Positions 36,455 to 45,300 of a stretch of 64,000 nt of DNA are shown piece after piece. A program made the position numbers and the translations under genes. Source of the stretch: Vibrio diazotrophicus. GTDB lineage: Bacteria; Pseudomonadota; Gammaproteobacteria; Enterobacterales; Vibrionaceae. The DNA lies in NCBI RefSeq assembly GCF_038452265.1, contig NZ_CP151842.1, positions 2,356,001 to 2,420,000 of the forward strand, read 5' to 3'. The notes under the pieces were generated by a model. It was not told the DNA's origin, did no database searches, and worked only from the letters and a program-made list of their open reading frames with translations. Each line of letters opens with the position of its first letter. Within the stretch, counting starts at the first letter, position 1.

Positions 36455-38188
36455 GTGAATATTCAAGCACTGATTAATGACAAAGTATCTCAGGCTCTTG
36501 AAGCCGCTGGCGCACCAGCAGGAAGCCCTGCTGCTGTTCGCCAATCTGCAAAAGCACAGTTTGGCGATTACCAAGCCAACGGCGTGATGGGCGTTGCTAA
36601 ACAGTTAGGTACAAATCCGCGAGAATTCGCACAAAAAGTCTTGGATGTTCTCGATCTCGACGGTATCGCAAGCAAAACTGAAATTGCTGGACCGGGCTTT
36701 ATCAATATCTTCCTAAGCGAAGAGTTCCTTGCTGCTCAAGCTGAAGCTGCGCTGGCTGACGAACGTCTAGGTGTGGCAGTTGAAGCACAGCAAACTATCG
36801 TTGCTGACTACTCAGCACCTAACGTTGCAAAAGAGATGCATGTAGGTCACCTACGTTCTACCATCATCGGCGATGCGGTTGTTCGTACACTTGAATTCTT
36901 GGGTCACAAAGTCATTCGCGCTAACCACATTGGTGACTGGGGTACTCAGTTCGGTATGCTAATCGCAAACCTTGAGCGTATCCAACAAGAGTCTGGTGAA
37001 GTATCTATGGAGCTTTCTGACCTAGAAGGCTTCTACCGTGAATCGAAAAAGCTATACGATGAAGATGAAGAGTTCGCAGCAAAAGCACGTGGCTACGTTG
37101 TAAAACTTCAAGGTGGCGACCAGTTCTGTCTAGATATGTGGAAGAAACTGGTTGACGTAACTATGGTTCAAAACCAACGTAACTACGATCGCCTAAACGT
37201 ATCACTTACTCGTGACGATGTAATGGGTGAAAGCATGTACAACGACATGCTTCCAGCTATCGTTGCAGATCTTAAAGAAAAAGGCTTGGCACAAGAAGAT
37301 GACGGCGCACAAGTTGTATTCCTAGACGAATACAAAAACAAAGATGGTGAGCCAATGGGCGTTATCATCCAAAAACGCGACGGTGGTTTCCTTTACACCA
37401 CGACCGATATCGCGTGTGCGAAATACCGCTACGAAACACTAGGTGCTGACCGTGTGTTGTACTTCATCGACTCGCGTCAACATCAACATCTGATGCAAGC
37501 TTGGACTATTGTTCGCAAAGCAGGTTACATCCCTGAAGAAGTGTCTTTAGAGCACCACGCATTCGGCATGATGCTAGGTAAAGATGGTCGTCCATTCAAG
37601 ACTCGCGCAGGCGGTACTGTTCGTCTTGCTGATCTTCTTGATGAAGCAGAAGAGCGTGCAGCGGCTCTAATCGAATCTAAGAACCCTGAGCTATCAAGCG
37701 AAGAGAAAGCTGACATTGCAACGACAGTAGCTATGGCGGCAGTGAAGTATGCTGACCTGTCTAAACACCGTACAACTGACTATGTGTTTGACTGGGACAA
37801 CATGCTAGCTTTTGAAGGCAATACTGCACCGTACATGCAATACGCTTACACTCGCGTTGCTTCTATCTTTGCTAAAGCCGGTTTGTCGATGGATGAACTG
37901 AGCGGTGACATCAAAGTTACAGAAGAGAAAGAGAAAGCATTGATCGCGAAACTGCTTCAATTTGAAGAGGCGGTACAAGCAGTCGCTCGCGAAGGTCAAC
38001 CACACATCATGTGTAGCTACCTGTTCGAACTTGCTGGTCAATTCTCTAGCTTCTACGAGGCATGCCCAATCCTAGTTGCTGAAGATGAGCAAGTAAAACA
38101 AAGCCGTTTGAAACTGGCTGCGTTAACTGCGAAGACCATCAAACAAGGTTTGTCATTGCTTGGTATTAATACGCTAGAACGCATGTAA
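36455..38188 (+). CDS. argS: Arginyl-tRNA synthetase
   Basis: 577 residues, the same length as E. coli ArgS. The class I HIGH-like motif is HVGHLRSTIIGDAVVRTLEFLG, and the KMSK-equivalent region is around GKDGRPFKTRAGGTVRL. An N-terminal additional domain and a C-terminal anticodon-binding helical domain (with the final LLGINTLERM) are present. It charges tRNA-Arg. I chose GTG 36455, preceded by AAGGA at 7 bases. A strong terminator follows. Confidence 0.96.
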   Translation: MNIQALINDKVSQALEAAGAPAGSPAAVRQSAKAQFGDYQANGVMGVAKQLGTNPREFAQKVLDVLDLDGIASKTEIAGPGFINIFLSEEFLAAQAEAALADERLGVAVEAQQTIVADYSAPNVAKEMHVGHLRSTIIGDAVVRTLEFLGHKVIRANHIGDWGTQFGMLIANLERIQQESGEVSMELSDLEGFYRESKKLYDEDEEFAAKARGYVVKLQGGDQFCLDMWKKLVDVTMVQNQRNYDRLNVSLTRDDVMGESMYNDMLPAIVADLKEKGLAQEDDGAQVVFLDEYKNKDGEPMGVIIQKRDGGFLYTTTDIACAKYRYETLGADRVLYFIDSRQHQHLMQAWTIVRKAGYIPEEVSLEHHAFGMMLGKDGRPFKTRAGGTVRLADLLDEAEERAAALIESKNPELSSEEKADIATTVAMAAVKYADLSKHRTTDYVFDWDNMLAFEGNTAPYMQYAYTRVASIFAKAGLSMDELSGDIKVTEEKEKALIAKLLQFEEAVQAVAREGQPHIMCSYLFELAGQFSSFYEACPILVAEDEQVKQSRLKLAALTAKTIKQGLSLLGINTLERM

Positions 38189-38215
38189 TACCATAGATAA
38201 ATACAAGTAAACTGG

Positions 38216-38246
38216 AAAAAGGTTGGCGACATGCCAACCTTTTTTG
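38216..38246 (+). terminator. Terminator after argS
   Basis: GGTTGGC (38221-38227) and GCCAACC (38233-38239) form a stem around GACAT, with A-run before and T-run after. Confidence 0.92.
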
Positions 38247-38391
38247 TTTGCGTTCCCCTAAGTGCGCAGACGACTCACGCACCAAGACCGTTAAAATCTA
38301 TTTTGTTGTTGCTGATTCTCTGCGCAATCTTCTGTTCTTCTCATTGCTGGCATTGATATAATCGAGGCAGTTTTTATCATGGATGTCCTAT

Positions 38392-38820
38392 ATGAGTTTT
38401 CACCTTCACCCACAACTTGCTAAAGATACCGATGTGATTGGCCATTTCCCGCTCTGTGTTGCTCTACTCCATAAGGACGACGCTGTGCCATGGGTTATCT
38501 TGGTACCTAAGAAAGCGAATTTAAAAGAGCTGCACCATTTACCAATGAACGAGCAGCAACAATTTCTCGTCGAATCTCAAGCGGTCAACCAAGCTTTGGA
38601 AGCGTTATTCCAACCAGCAAAGCTTAACCTTGGCGCTTTAGGTAACATGGTTCCTCAACTGCATATCCACCATATTGCGCGCTTCGAAGACGATATAGCT
38701 TGGCCTGGGCCAATCTGGGGAAATACCAAGGGTACGATTCGTAGTGAGGAACTACAGGAAGAAATGTTGGTGAAGCTACGCAGCTTACTGTCGATGAGCA
38801 AAATTTTTGTCACTGCTTAA
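38392..38820 (+). CDS. HIT family hydrolase-like protein
   Basis: 142 residues with the histidine triad motif QLHIHHIAR (from about 101), a fold that binds and hydrolyses nucleotide phosphoramidates or dinucleotides. The remaining motifs (WVILVPKKAN, LNLGALGNMVP) fit bacterial HIT proteins. The start is ambiguous: ATG 38392 gives the usual MSFHLHPQL beginning, ATG 38383 adds three residues; neither has a strong ribosome-binding site. The substrate is unknown. Its own terminator follows. Confidence 0.88.
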   Translation: MSFHLHPQLAKDTDVIGHFPLCVALLHKDDAVPWVILVPKKANLKELHHLPMNEQQQFLVESQAVNQALEALFQPAKLNLGALGNMVPQLHIHHIARFEDDIAWPGPIWGNTKGTIRSEELQEEMLVKLRSLLSMSKIFVTA

Positions 38821-38854
38821 GATCGCTTTTGCTCACTGGTTCTGGATAAATAAA

Positions 38855-38884
38855 GAAAAAGCCGCTTAATGCGGCTTTCTCTTT
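38855..38884 (+). terminator. Terminator after the HIT gene
   Basis: AGCCGC (38860-38865) and GCGGCT (38871-38876) form a 6-bp stem around TTAAT, preceded by an A-run and followed by TTCTCTTT. Confidence 0.8.
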
Positions 38885-38914
38885 ATTTCAATGACATCTT
38901 ATTTCAATGACATC
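38883..38914. repeat. 16-bp perfect tandem duplication
   Basis: TTATTTCAATGACATC occurs twice head to tail (38883-38898 and 38899-38914), immediately 3' of feoC. It is probably a replication-slippage duplication. Confidence 0.8.
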
Positions 38915-38921
38915 ATTTTCA

Positions 38922-39152
38922 CTACATAGTGACCGTGACTGACAGGCCATCTTGCTTGTTGATGACATAGCGAACTCGCGTTACATACTGAGCGGCGTTG
39001 GTATCAATCAGACGAGAAATAGCACCTTTCTTAATCCAAATAGCGAGCATGGCATCAACGCCGTCTTCACTGATTGAAAACCGTTTAGCCAGTTCCTTAC
39101 GAGTGATACTCCCCTGCTCCTCAATCGCCTGTTTCAGTTCGGTCAAAATCAT
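38922..39152 (-). CDS. feoC: FeoC-like winged-helix protein
   Basis: 76 residues with the winged-helix pattern of FeoC (MILTELKQAIEEQ, then ITRKELAKRFSIS). FeoC is a small partner of FeoB and, in enterobacteria, carries cysteines that bind an Fe-S cluster. This protein contains no cysteine at all, so it cannot bind a cluster that way; Vibrio FeoC proteins are known to form a complex with FeoA and FeoB. It overlaps the feoB stop by four bases, as expected for translational coupling. Confidence 0.9.
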   Translation of the reverse strand: MILTELKQAIEEQGSITRKELAKRFSISEDGVDAMLAIWIKKGAISRLIDTNAAQYVTRVRYVINKQDGLSVTVTM

Positions 39153-41422
39153 GCCACTTGAACCTCAAGAACTTGCTGTTTGCGTCCAGCTCTCTTAAGC
39201 ATTTGGAACACGGTGTAGTAGACGGCAACAATAGCCACTATCCAACTGGTACTTGAGAACGGATGATTCGTGAAGTTTACCGCTTGATAGAATATCGCCG
39301 AACAACCATACGCTAACCCCATTGTCCATGCGGCAATAAAGTAAGAATACTTTTTGCCAAATTCACGAACGTATGCACCCATAGCGGCAACACAAGGTGT
39401 GTAGAGCAAAATCATGATCAGGTAAGCAAATGCTGCACTGCCACTTTCGAAATGTGAGTTCAAGTTACCGAAAATTGAAGAATCCACTTCTTGCTCTTGT
39501 GCAACCGCTTCATTATCAGAAAGGTCACCGATCTCAATACCCAGTGGGTCAGAGAAACTCAATCCCATTAAGTTTTCAGGAATAGACATCACCGCTTCTT
39601 CTAAACTCGCCAATAAATCGAATTCGGTGCCTTCTTCATCACTAACGGTGGTGTAAAGGTTATTCAGCGTACCAACAACCGCTTCTTTGGCGAATATACC
39701 CGTAATGATACCAACAGTTGCTGGCCAGTTATCTTTGTTCACACCAATAGGTGCAAATACCGGAGTCACAACCTGTGCAGCTTTGGATAACACTGAGGCT
39801 TCGCTGTCTTGGTTACCGAAAGAACCATCGGTACCTACAGAGTTCAAAAAGCTTAAAATCGCCACCACCAGAACAATGGTCTTACCCGCACCAAGTACAA
39901 AACGGTTTAGTTTTTGCCACGTTTTAATCAATACATTTTGCAGTGTTGGAAGCTCATAATCTGGCATTTCCATCAATAAGCTATCACTTGAACCTGGATA
40001 CAATGTTTTCTTGAGTACCCATCCAGTAAACACAGCTGCAACTATACCGAGTAGATAAAGCGCAAATACAATGTTTTGACCACTTTGTGGGAAGAATGCT
40101 GCAGCAAACAAAGCATATACAGGTAAGCGTGCCCCACATGACATAAACGGAGCCATCGAAGCCGCTAACTTACGTTCACGTTCTTGATCTAAAGTACGGG
40201 TTGCCATGATAGAAGGCACGTTACAACCAAAACCAAGCACCAAAGGAACGAATGCTTTGCCCGGAAGACCGATTTTTTGCATCACTTTATCAAGAACAAA
40301 TGCTGCTCGTGACATATAGCCTGAGCTTTCCAGCACAGCTAAGAACAGATACAAACAGGCGATAACTGGAATAAAGGTCGCTACAGTTTGGATACCGCCT
40401 CCAATCCCATCCACCAGAACAGTAACCAGCCAAACAGGCAGATGATCATCAAGCAGATAGTGGCCACCATCAACCAGTAATGCGCCAACACCAATATCAA
40501 AGAAGTCGATAAACGCACTACCAATGTTGATGGAGAACATAAACATCAGATACATCACGACGAAGAAGAAAGGTACACCAACCCATTTGTTTAAAATGAT
40601 CTTATCGGCTTTCTCAGTAAAATTGTGGCTCAGCTTACCTTCGCTACAACGAATTTTTTTACACTGTTCATGAAGGAAAGTGTATTTGGTATCTGCCACA
40701 TGTAAGTCGATATCCAGTCTGCATTCTTGCTGCTGTTTATAGACTTCTGCTCGGTCAGCTTCAGGCAAGCCATTAATGACCATTAAATCATTCTCAAGGG
40801 CGCGAATGGCAAGAGCACGAGCAGACACATCTTGTTCTTTAAACAATGGTATTAAGTGCTGAATTGACGCTTCAAAGTTTTCGCCATAGTTCAGTTCAAT
40901 ATCTTTAAGAGCGATACCTTGAATAAGTTGCTTATGCAGTTTCTCTTTGAAACGACGAACTTGCTCTCTGTTGTTGGCTGAAAGGGTAAAGACAGGGCAA
41001 CCCAACATTTGGGCAAGAAATTTGGTATCAATGCGTTGACGCTCACGCTTGAGTACATCCATCTTATTGAGGACAACAACCATCGGCCTGCCGAGTTCAC
41101 GCAACTGCAATGTCATATATAGACTGCGTTCTAAACTTGTTACATCCACAACGTTAATAATAAGATCCGCCGGATGAGTTAATACCGCTCTTGAAGCAAT
41201 CGACTCGTCAATACTGTTGCTATCGTTACCACTGTCTAAAGCATAGATTCCCGGTAAGTCCGTCAGTCTGAACTCATCACTGGAATGGGAGTAACGACCC
41301 GTTTTTTTCTCAACGGTAACACCTGCCCAGTTCCCCACCTGCTGTTTTGCACCGGTCAGGCCGTTAAACAATGTTGTTTTGCCGCTGTTCGGGTTACCAA
41401 CTGTAAGCACTTGATATTGCAT
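39149..41422 (-). CDS. feoB: Ferrous iron transporter FeoB
   Basis: 757 residues. An N-terminal G domain has G1 GNPNSGKTT (9-17), G3 DLPGIYAL and G4 NKMD, followed by a guanine-dissociation-inhibitor helical part and a membrane domain with Gate-like repeats, including LGFGCNVPSIMATRTL. It imports Fe(II) across the inner membrane, mainly under low oxygen. It overlaps feoA by one base and feoC by four. Confidence 0.97.
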   Translation of the reverse strand: MQYQVLTVGNPNSGKTTLFNGLTGAKQQVGNWAGVTVEKKTGRYSHSSDEFRLTDLPGIYALDSGNDSNSIDESIASRAVLTHPADLIINVVDVTSLERSLYMTLQLRELGRPMVVVLNKMDVLKRERQRIDTKFLAQMLGCPVFTLSANNREQVRRFKEKLHKQLIQGIALKDIELNYGENFEASIQHLIPLFKEQDVSARALAIRALENDLMVINGLPEADRAEVYKQQQECRLDIDLHVADTKYTFLHEQCKKIRCSEGKLSHNFTEKADKIILNKWVGVPFFFVVMYLMFMFSINIGSAFIDFFDIGVGALLVDGGHYLLDDHLPVWLVTVLVDGIGGGIQTVATFIPVIACLYLFLAVLESSGYMSRAAFVLDKVMQKIGLPGKAFVPLVLGFGCNVPSIMATRTLDQERERKLAASMAPFMSCGARLPVYALFAAAFFPQSGQNIVFALYLLGIVAAVFTGWVLKKTLYPGSSDSLLMEMPDYELPTLQNVLIKTWQKLNRFVLGAGKTIVLVVAILSFLNSVGTDGSFGNQDSEASVLSKAAQVVTPVFAPIGVNKDNWPATVGIITGIFAKEAVVGTLNNLYTTVSDEEGTEFDLLASLEEAVMSIPENLMGLSFSDPLGIEIGDLSDNEAVAQEQEVDSSIFGNLNSHFESGSAAFAYLIMILLYTPCVAAMGAYVREFGKKYSYFIAAWTMGLAYGCSAIFYQAVNFTNHPFSSTSWIVAIVAVYYTVFQMLKRAGRKQQVLEVQVA

Positions 41423-41649
41423 TATGCTTTCTCCACTTCAATAGACGACGCAATACTCTCTCGCATTGCCAACGATATGCCTCTTACTTCAACCTGTAGC
41501 GGATCACCCATAGGTGCTCTACGAATTAGCGTTACTTCTGTGTTTGGTAATAACCCCATCACCATAAGCTTTTTCCTAACCTCATTAGACAAACCGTTCA
41601 TTGCTAGAACAGTGCCTCGGTCGCCATCATTTAAGTCAGATAGTTTCAT
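41422..41649 (-). CDS. feoA: Ferrous iron transport accessory protein FeoA
   Basis: 75 residues, an SH3-like small protein with family motifs MKLSDLNDGDRG, VRKKLMVMGLLPNTEV and MGDPLQVEVRG. It is required for FeoB function in Vibrio. I start at ATG 41649; an in-frame TTG five codons upstream is less likely. The ribosome-binding site is weak. It is the first gene of feoABC. Confidence 0.93.
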   Translation of the reverse strand: MKLSDLNDGDRGTVLAMNGLSNEVRKKLMVMGLLPNTEVTLIRRAPMGDPLQVEVRGISLAMRESIASSIEVEKA

Positions 41650-41731
41650 AATGCATTTCGCCAATCGTAGTGTTAATGAGAAACATTTTTATTTGATGTA
41701 TGGATAATACGCCCCTACAACCCAACAAATA

Positions 41732-41745
41732 TTGCGTGAAATCAA
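41732..41745 (-). promoter_or_regulatory. Possible FNR box upstream of feoA
   Basis: On the minus strand TTGATTTCACGCAA has the FNR layout TTGAT-N4-ATCAA, with the left half perfect and the right half CGCAA. It lies about 83-96 bp upstream of the feoA start. FNR activation of feo under anaerobiosis is established in other bacteria; for this site it is an inference. Confidence 0.4.
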
Positions 41746-41908
41746 ACATTGCTAAAATGGCAACTCATGCTTAATGACTTCTTCATCTCGTCAAAAACGT
41801 TAATTTCAAATGCTACTTTTAAATATTAAAACGTGCTGATTTTTCTTCCTCTTCAATGAAGAACAAAATAAACCATTAATAACAACAACTTAAAATCAAT
41901 AAATTTTG

Positions 41909-41938
41909 TTGTCGTTTTTCTTATAGAAAATTGTCGTT
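41909..41938. repeat. Direct repeat TTGTCGTT, 22-bp spacing
   Basis: TTGTCGTT occurs at 41909-41916 and 41931-41938, so the two copies start 22 bp apart, two helical turns. The second is followed by TATAAG at 41952-41957, a possible -10 box for the candidate RNA. Spacing of this type is common for AraC-family operators. Confidence 0.45.
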
Positions 41939-42024
41939 AATTTTATAAGGGTATAAGTACGGTTTGATTATAGTCACTCCCGTCTTCACACATTCTCGAA
42001 GACATTTATTCCAGAAGTGATGCT

Positions 42025-42072
42025 ATGTCACTCCGGCAGCAAGCGAAGGTGTCTTTGGCACCCGTGGTATAG
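42025..42072 (+). CDS. Possible 15-residue peptide within the candidate small RNA
   Basis: ATG 42025 to TAG 42070 encodes MSLRQQAKVSLAPVV. A weak purine stretch (AGAAG) lies 7-8 bases upstream. Its stop codon is in the 5' arm of the terminator stem, so a ribosome finishing the peptide would cover that stem. Coding is unproven. Confidence 0.25.
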   Translation: MSLRQQAKVSLAPVV

Positions 42073-42099
42073 TCCCCCGGCTATACCACGGTTTTTTTT
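42062..42099 (+). terminator. Terminator of the candidate small RNA
   Basis: CCGTGGTATAG (42062-42072) and CTATACCACGG (42081-42091) form a perfect 11-bp stem around TCCCCCGG, followed by eight Ts. Confidence 0.92.
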
Positions 42100-42361
42100 A
42101 TCTGCAGATCCCCAATCCAGTCCCAACACGTCTTTTTGCCCAAAACCACTTATAAGCAAGCCAAATAAATAGCCATCTTTAACCTGCTTCGACTAGATAT
42201 AGCTTCGATTACAGATAATGACTCGCAGCTTTGTTTGTTAATTTCTCTTGGGATCTCTATTGAAGAGCTTTTAATGGACTCAAAAAGTCATGTCCAAGGT
42301 AAGCTGTAGTCATAGGTCGAAAAAAGAAGGTACTAATAAGGAATAAGAAAGATGAACACCT

Positions 42362-45300
42362 TTAATCTTGGTGTTCATCGATAAACTGAGTTGGTGACAA
42401 ACCGAAATGATGTTTAAAACGCTGACTGAAATAAGAGGGGTCATTGAAGCCACACTCATACGCTGCCTGAGATACCTTCTCTCCACTTAGCAAGCGTTGA
42501 CAAGCTTTCTCCAATCGCACTTCGTTGAGATATTCTTTAAATGTTTTACCCGTAGCAGTTTTAAATCGTCTTTGGAAACTTCGTTCAGACATAAATAATA
42601 CTTTCACTACATTAGCAGTGCTAAATTCCGCATCAGAAAAATTATCGACAACAAGCTGTTCAACCTTACTGAGCCATAAACACTCGGTATCATCTAGGAT
42701 ATTGTCACCTGAACACTTTGAGTATGAATCCAAGTCTGTTTCCAGTTGTTCAATATCTGCCGCTGGCCAAGATAGCTGCACAACGTTCTGTTCTTTAGAC
42801 ACATAGACATTCATTTCACCGCCCGATTGCTCAACAAGATCGCTTAACTGATTGAGAGCAAAACCCGACGTGGTTGTCATGGTCTGTTCGACATTTTTAG
42901 CGCTTCCACCTTGGTCACTCATGGTTACCAAAACATGCCCATTCACTTCATAGCAGCGAACAACGAGCGATTGATTCTTGAATAAACGTTTCATTGCCTC
43001 TGCAAATAAAGCATTAAAAATCACATCCAGATTGAACTGCTGTAATTTTACGTAACTTCTTCTACTTTGAATTTCCGTGTCCAGAATCATTCCAGCAATA
43101 GAAAATTCATCACTCCAGCTGCTCACTACCGATTCCAGAACCAGAGAGAGGTTATGCGTTAATGTCGTCGACTCATTATCGGAACGCACGTTTTTAACCT
43201 GTTCCAACTCGATTCTGGCTTCTTCCACCAGAGTTTCTAGTTCTTCCTGATTCGCTTCACGAGCTCCGAGTTTTAGCTTTTCTAATCTTGGCTCTATAGC
43301 CAATAAAATGTTTTCCAACAGTGCGTGGCGAACCTGAATCTGCTTGCGAAGTTGCAAGTTATTGCTGAGTACGATTTTACTTTGGTGCCTAAGCTGACTG
43401 GTTTTCAAATCCACTTGCTCTTTGAGCAATCGGTTTGCTTTCATCATCATGCGTGAGCGCCACCAAACAACGAATATCAACAAAGAAATGAGGCTCAGTA
43501 CATAAACGATGAAAGCCGTCATAGAGAGATACCATGGCTCTATAACGTGAAACGATAAATAGCTTTCTAATTTGTTACGTTGCTCTGTTGTAGAGCTTCG
43601 TAAATGGAGTTGATAATGGCCCGGCCGTAAATAATCAAGAGTGAGTTGGGACCCATCAATAGGTAACCACGGACTGCTTTCCGTTAACTTATACTCAAGA
43701 CTCAAGTTCACTGTTTGGGGTAAAGCGCCAAAAGTGAGGCTTAATGATCGGCCATAATCCACACTAATCTCCGAGGGACTTCCTACCGACAACAGCTTAT
43801 CGTCAACCTTGATTTGACTAATAATGACCGGAGAATGAGGCAGACTTGAGACGGACAATTCTTCAGCCGAAACTTTCGCCATACCTAGTGCAGACCCAAT
43901 AACTAACTGTGGGTAAACCGAACTATTGCTCGAAGTACAAACACTAGGAAGAAACTCATTGTTGATTAACCCGTAAGGTTCACCAAAATGTTTTTTTACT
44001 GCGCCTTGATGGCTATAAAGGGTTAACCCTCTAGAAGAGGATAGCCATATTCCTTGGGACGTTTCCATCAAACATTTAGGGCTAATGCTGTCTTCAGCCA
44101 AAATAATAGAGAACAATTTACCATTATCACTTTGCTGTTTGTACACGCCATAATCACTCGCATACCAGACATTTCCGTCTCGATCTTCAATCACTGAATG
44201 GTTTTGACCATACTCGCTGCTCGCACTATCGAAAGTGATTCTCTGCTCTCTGATGGAATAGGTGCCGTGCTCAGTACCAATCAGGATGCCATTGTGCCGT
44301 GTCGCTTTTAACTGCGTGATAGTGGCAGGAAGATAAGCATCCACTAACCAATCGTCGCCATATTCCACGAACACTTTGGTGACTGTGTTGTAAGACCACA
44401 GTTTATTACCAGACACACCCCATAATTCTTCATGGCTATCCACTTCAATTCGATCCACTTTGGAATGGGTTAGCAAAAGTGGAAGCGAGGTTTTCACTAC
44501 TTTTGAATGCACGACATCGAATTTGACTAAACCATCATCGGTGGCTAGCCATAGAACGTTCCCCATTAAGACAGAATCATTGACTTGCCCTTCATAAAGC
44601 AGCTCTCGTCGTGGTGATTGATTAAAATTAATGCGAGCTACACCCGTTGACATCGAGAGCAAAAACTCGTCGCTGCCTTGCAGATAAGCGATGTTTTTAA
44701 TATCGGCGTTCAAGCCGCTTTTCGTCAGTTTCTTGGACAAAACACGATTAAATTTCTGACCAAACATTGAGTAGTAAAACACACCTTTCTCAGAGGCAAT
44801 CCATATCCCCCCTTGTGCGTCGTTCACTAGAGAAAAAATCTTATGACCTTTAAGCGAGTAAGCACTGTGTACGTTACTCTTTAGCTTTGTCGTACTCTGA
44901 TTCAACAATGAGTGGACGAACAAACCGTTCTCTGTGCCAATCCAATATTCATTTTCTGTTTCAGCAATAGAGAGTACGTGCGATTTAGCTATTTTTTGAG
45001 GATCTTTAGATTTGTTTTTCAAATCAACCAGCAGTACACCATCCAATGTTCCAACAAGCATCTCTCTGCGCTTTTCGGAGAAGAATAAAGTTTCAACGTA
45101 GTCATCGCCCGAACGAGGTACATGAATAAAACTGTGATTTTCTGATAGGAAAACACCGGAGTTTGTTGCTAGCACCCACTTTGAAATGCCGAATGTCGCA
45201 TCATTAACCACAACCCTTTTTGACTTATCAAAGTGAGTCAGTGTTTTTAGAGTGTAAGACTCGAGTAAAAGCGATTGCGTATTGTAAGTGTAGAAATAGT

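Larger units (their letters stand above)
41960..42099 (+). ncRNA. Candidate small RNA between feoA and the AraC-type sensor gene
   Basis: A strong intrinsic terminator (42062-42099) on the plus strand has no plus-strand gene before or after it. Upstream are a TATAAG box at 41952-41957 and local hairpins: GTCTTC/GAAGAC (41982-41987 and 41998-42003) and AGTGA/TCACT near 42016-42033. A short frame encoding MSLRQQAKVSLAPVV starts at ATG 42025 and stops at TAG 42070-42072, inside the first terminator arm. So it may be a small RNA, a dual-function RNA or a leader-peptide transcript. I do not recognise it as Qrr, Spot 42, RyhB or another known Vibrio RNA. The 5' end is a guess. Confidence 0.5.
41650..42361. 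other. Long intergenic region between feoA and the AraC-type sensor
   Basis: About 710 bp on either side of which both genes are on the minus strand. It contains the possible FNR box, the TTGTCGTT direct repeat and the candidate small RNA with its terminator. Between 42100 and 42361 I see no gene, repeat or clear hairpin. Confidence 0.5.

Noticed and set aside
42020..42099. c-di-GMP (GEMM) riboswitch, because of the CACTCCGG segment
   Set aside because: The other conserved GEMM segments, such as GGACGCAAAGCC, are absent and no plus-strand gene follows.
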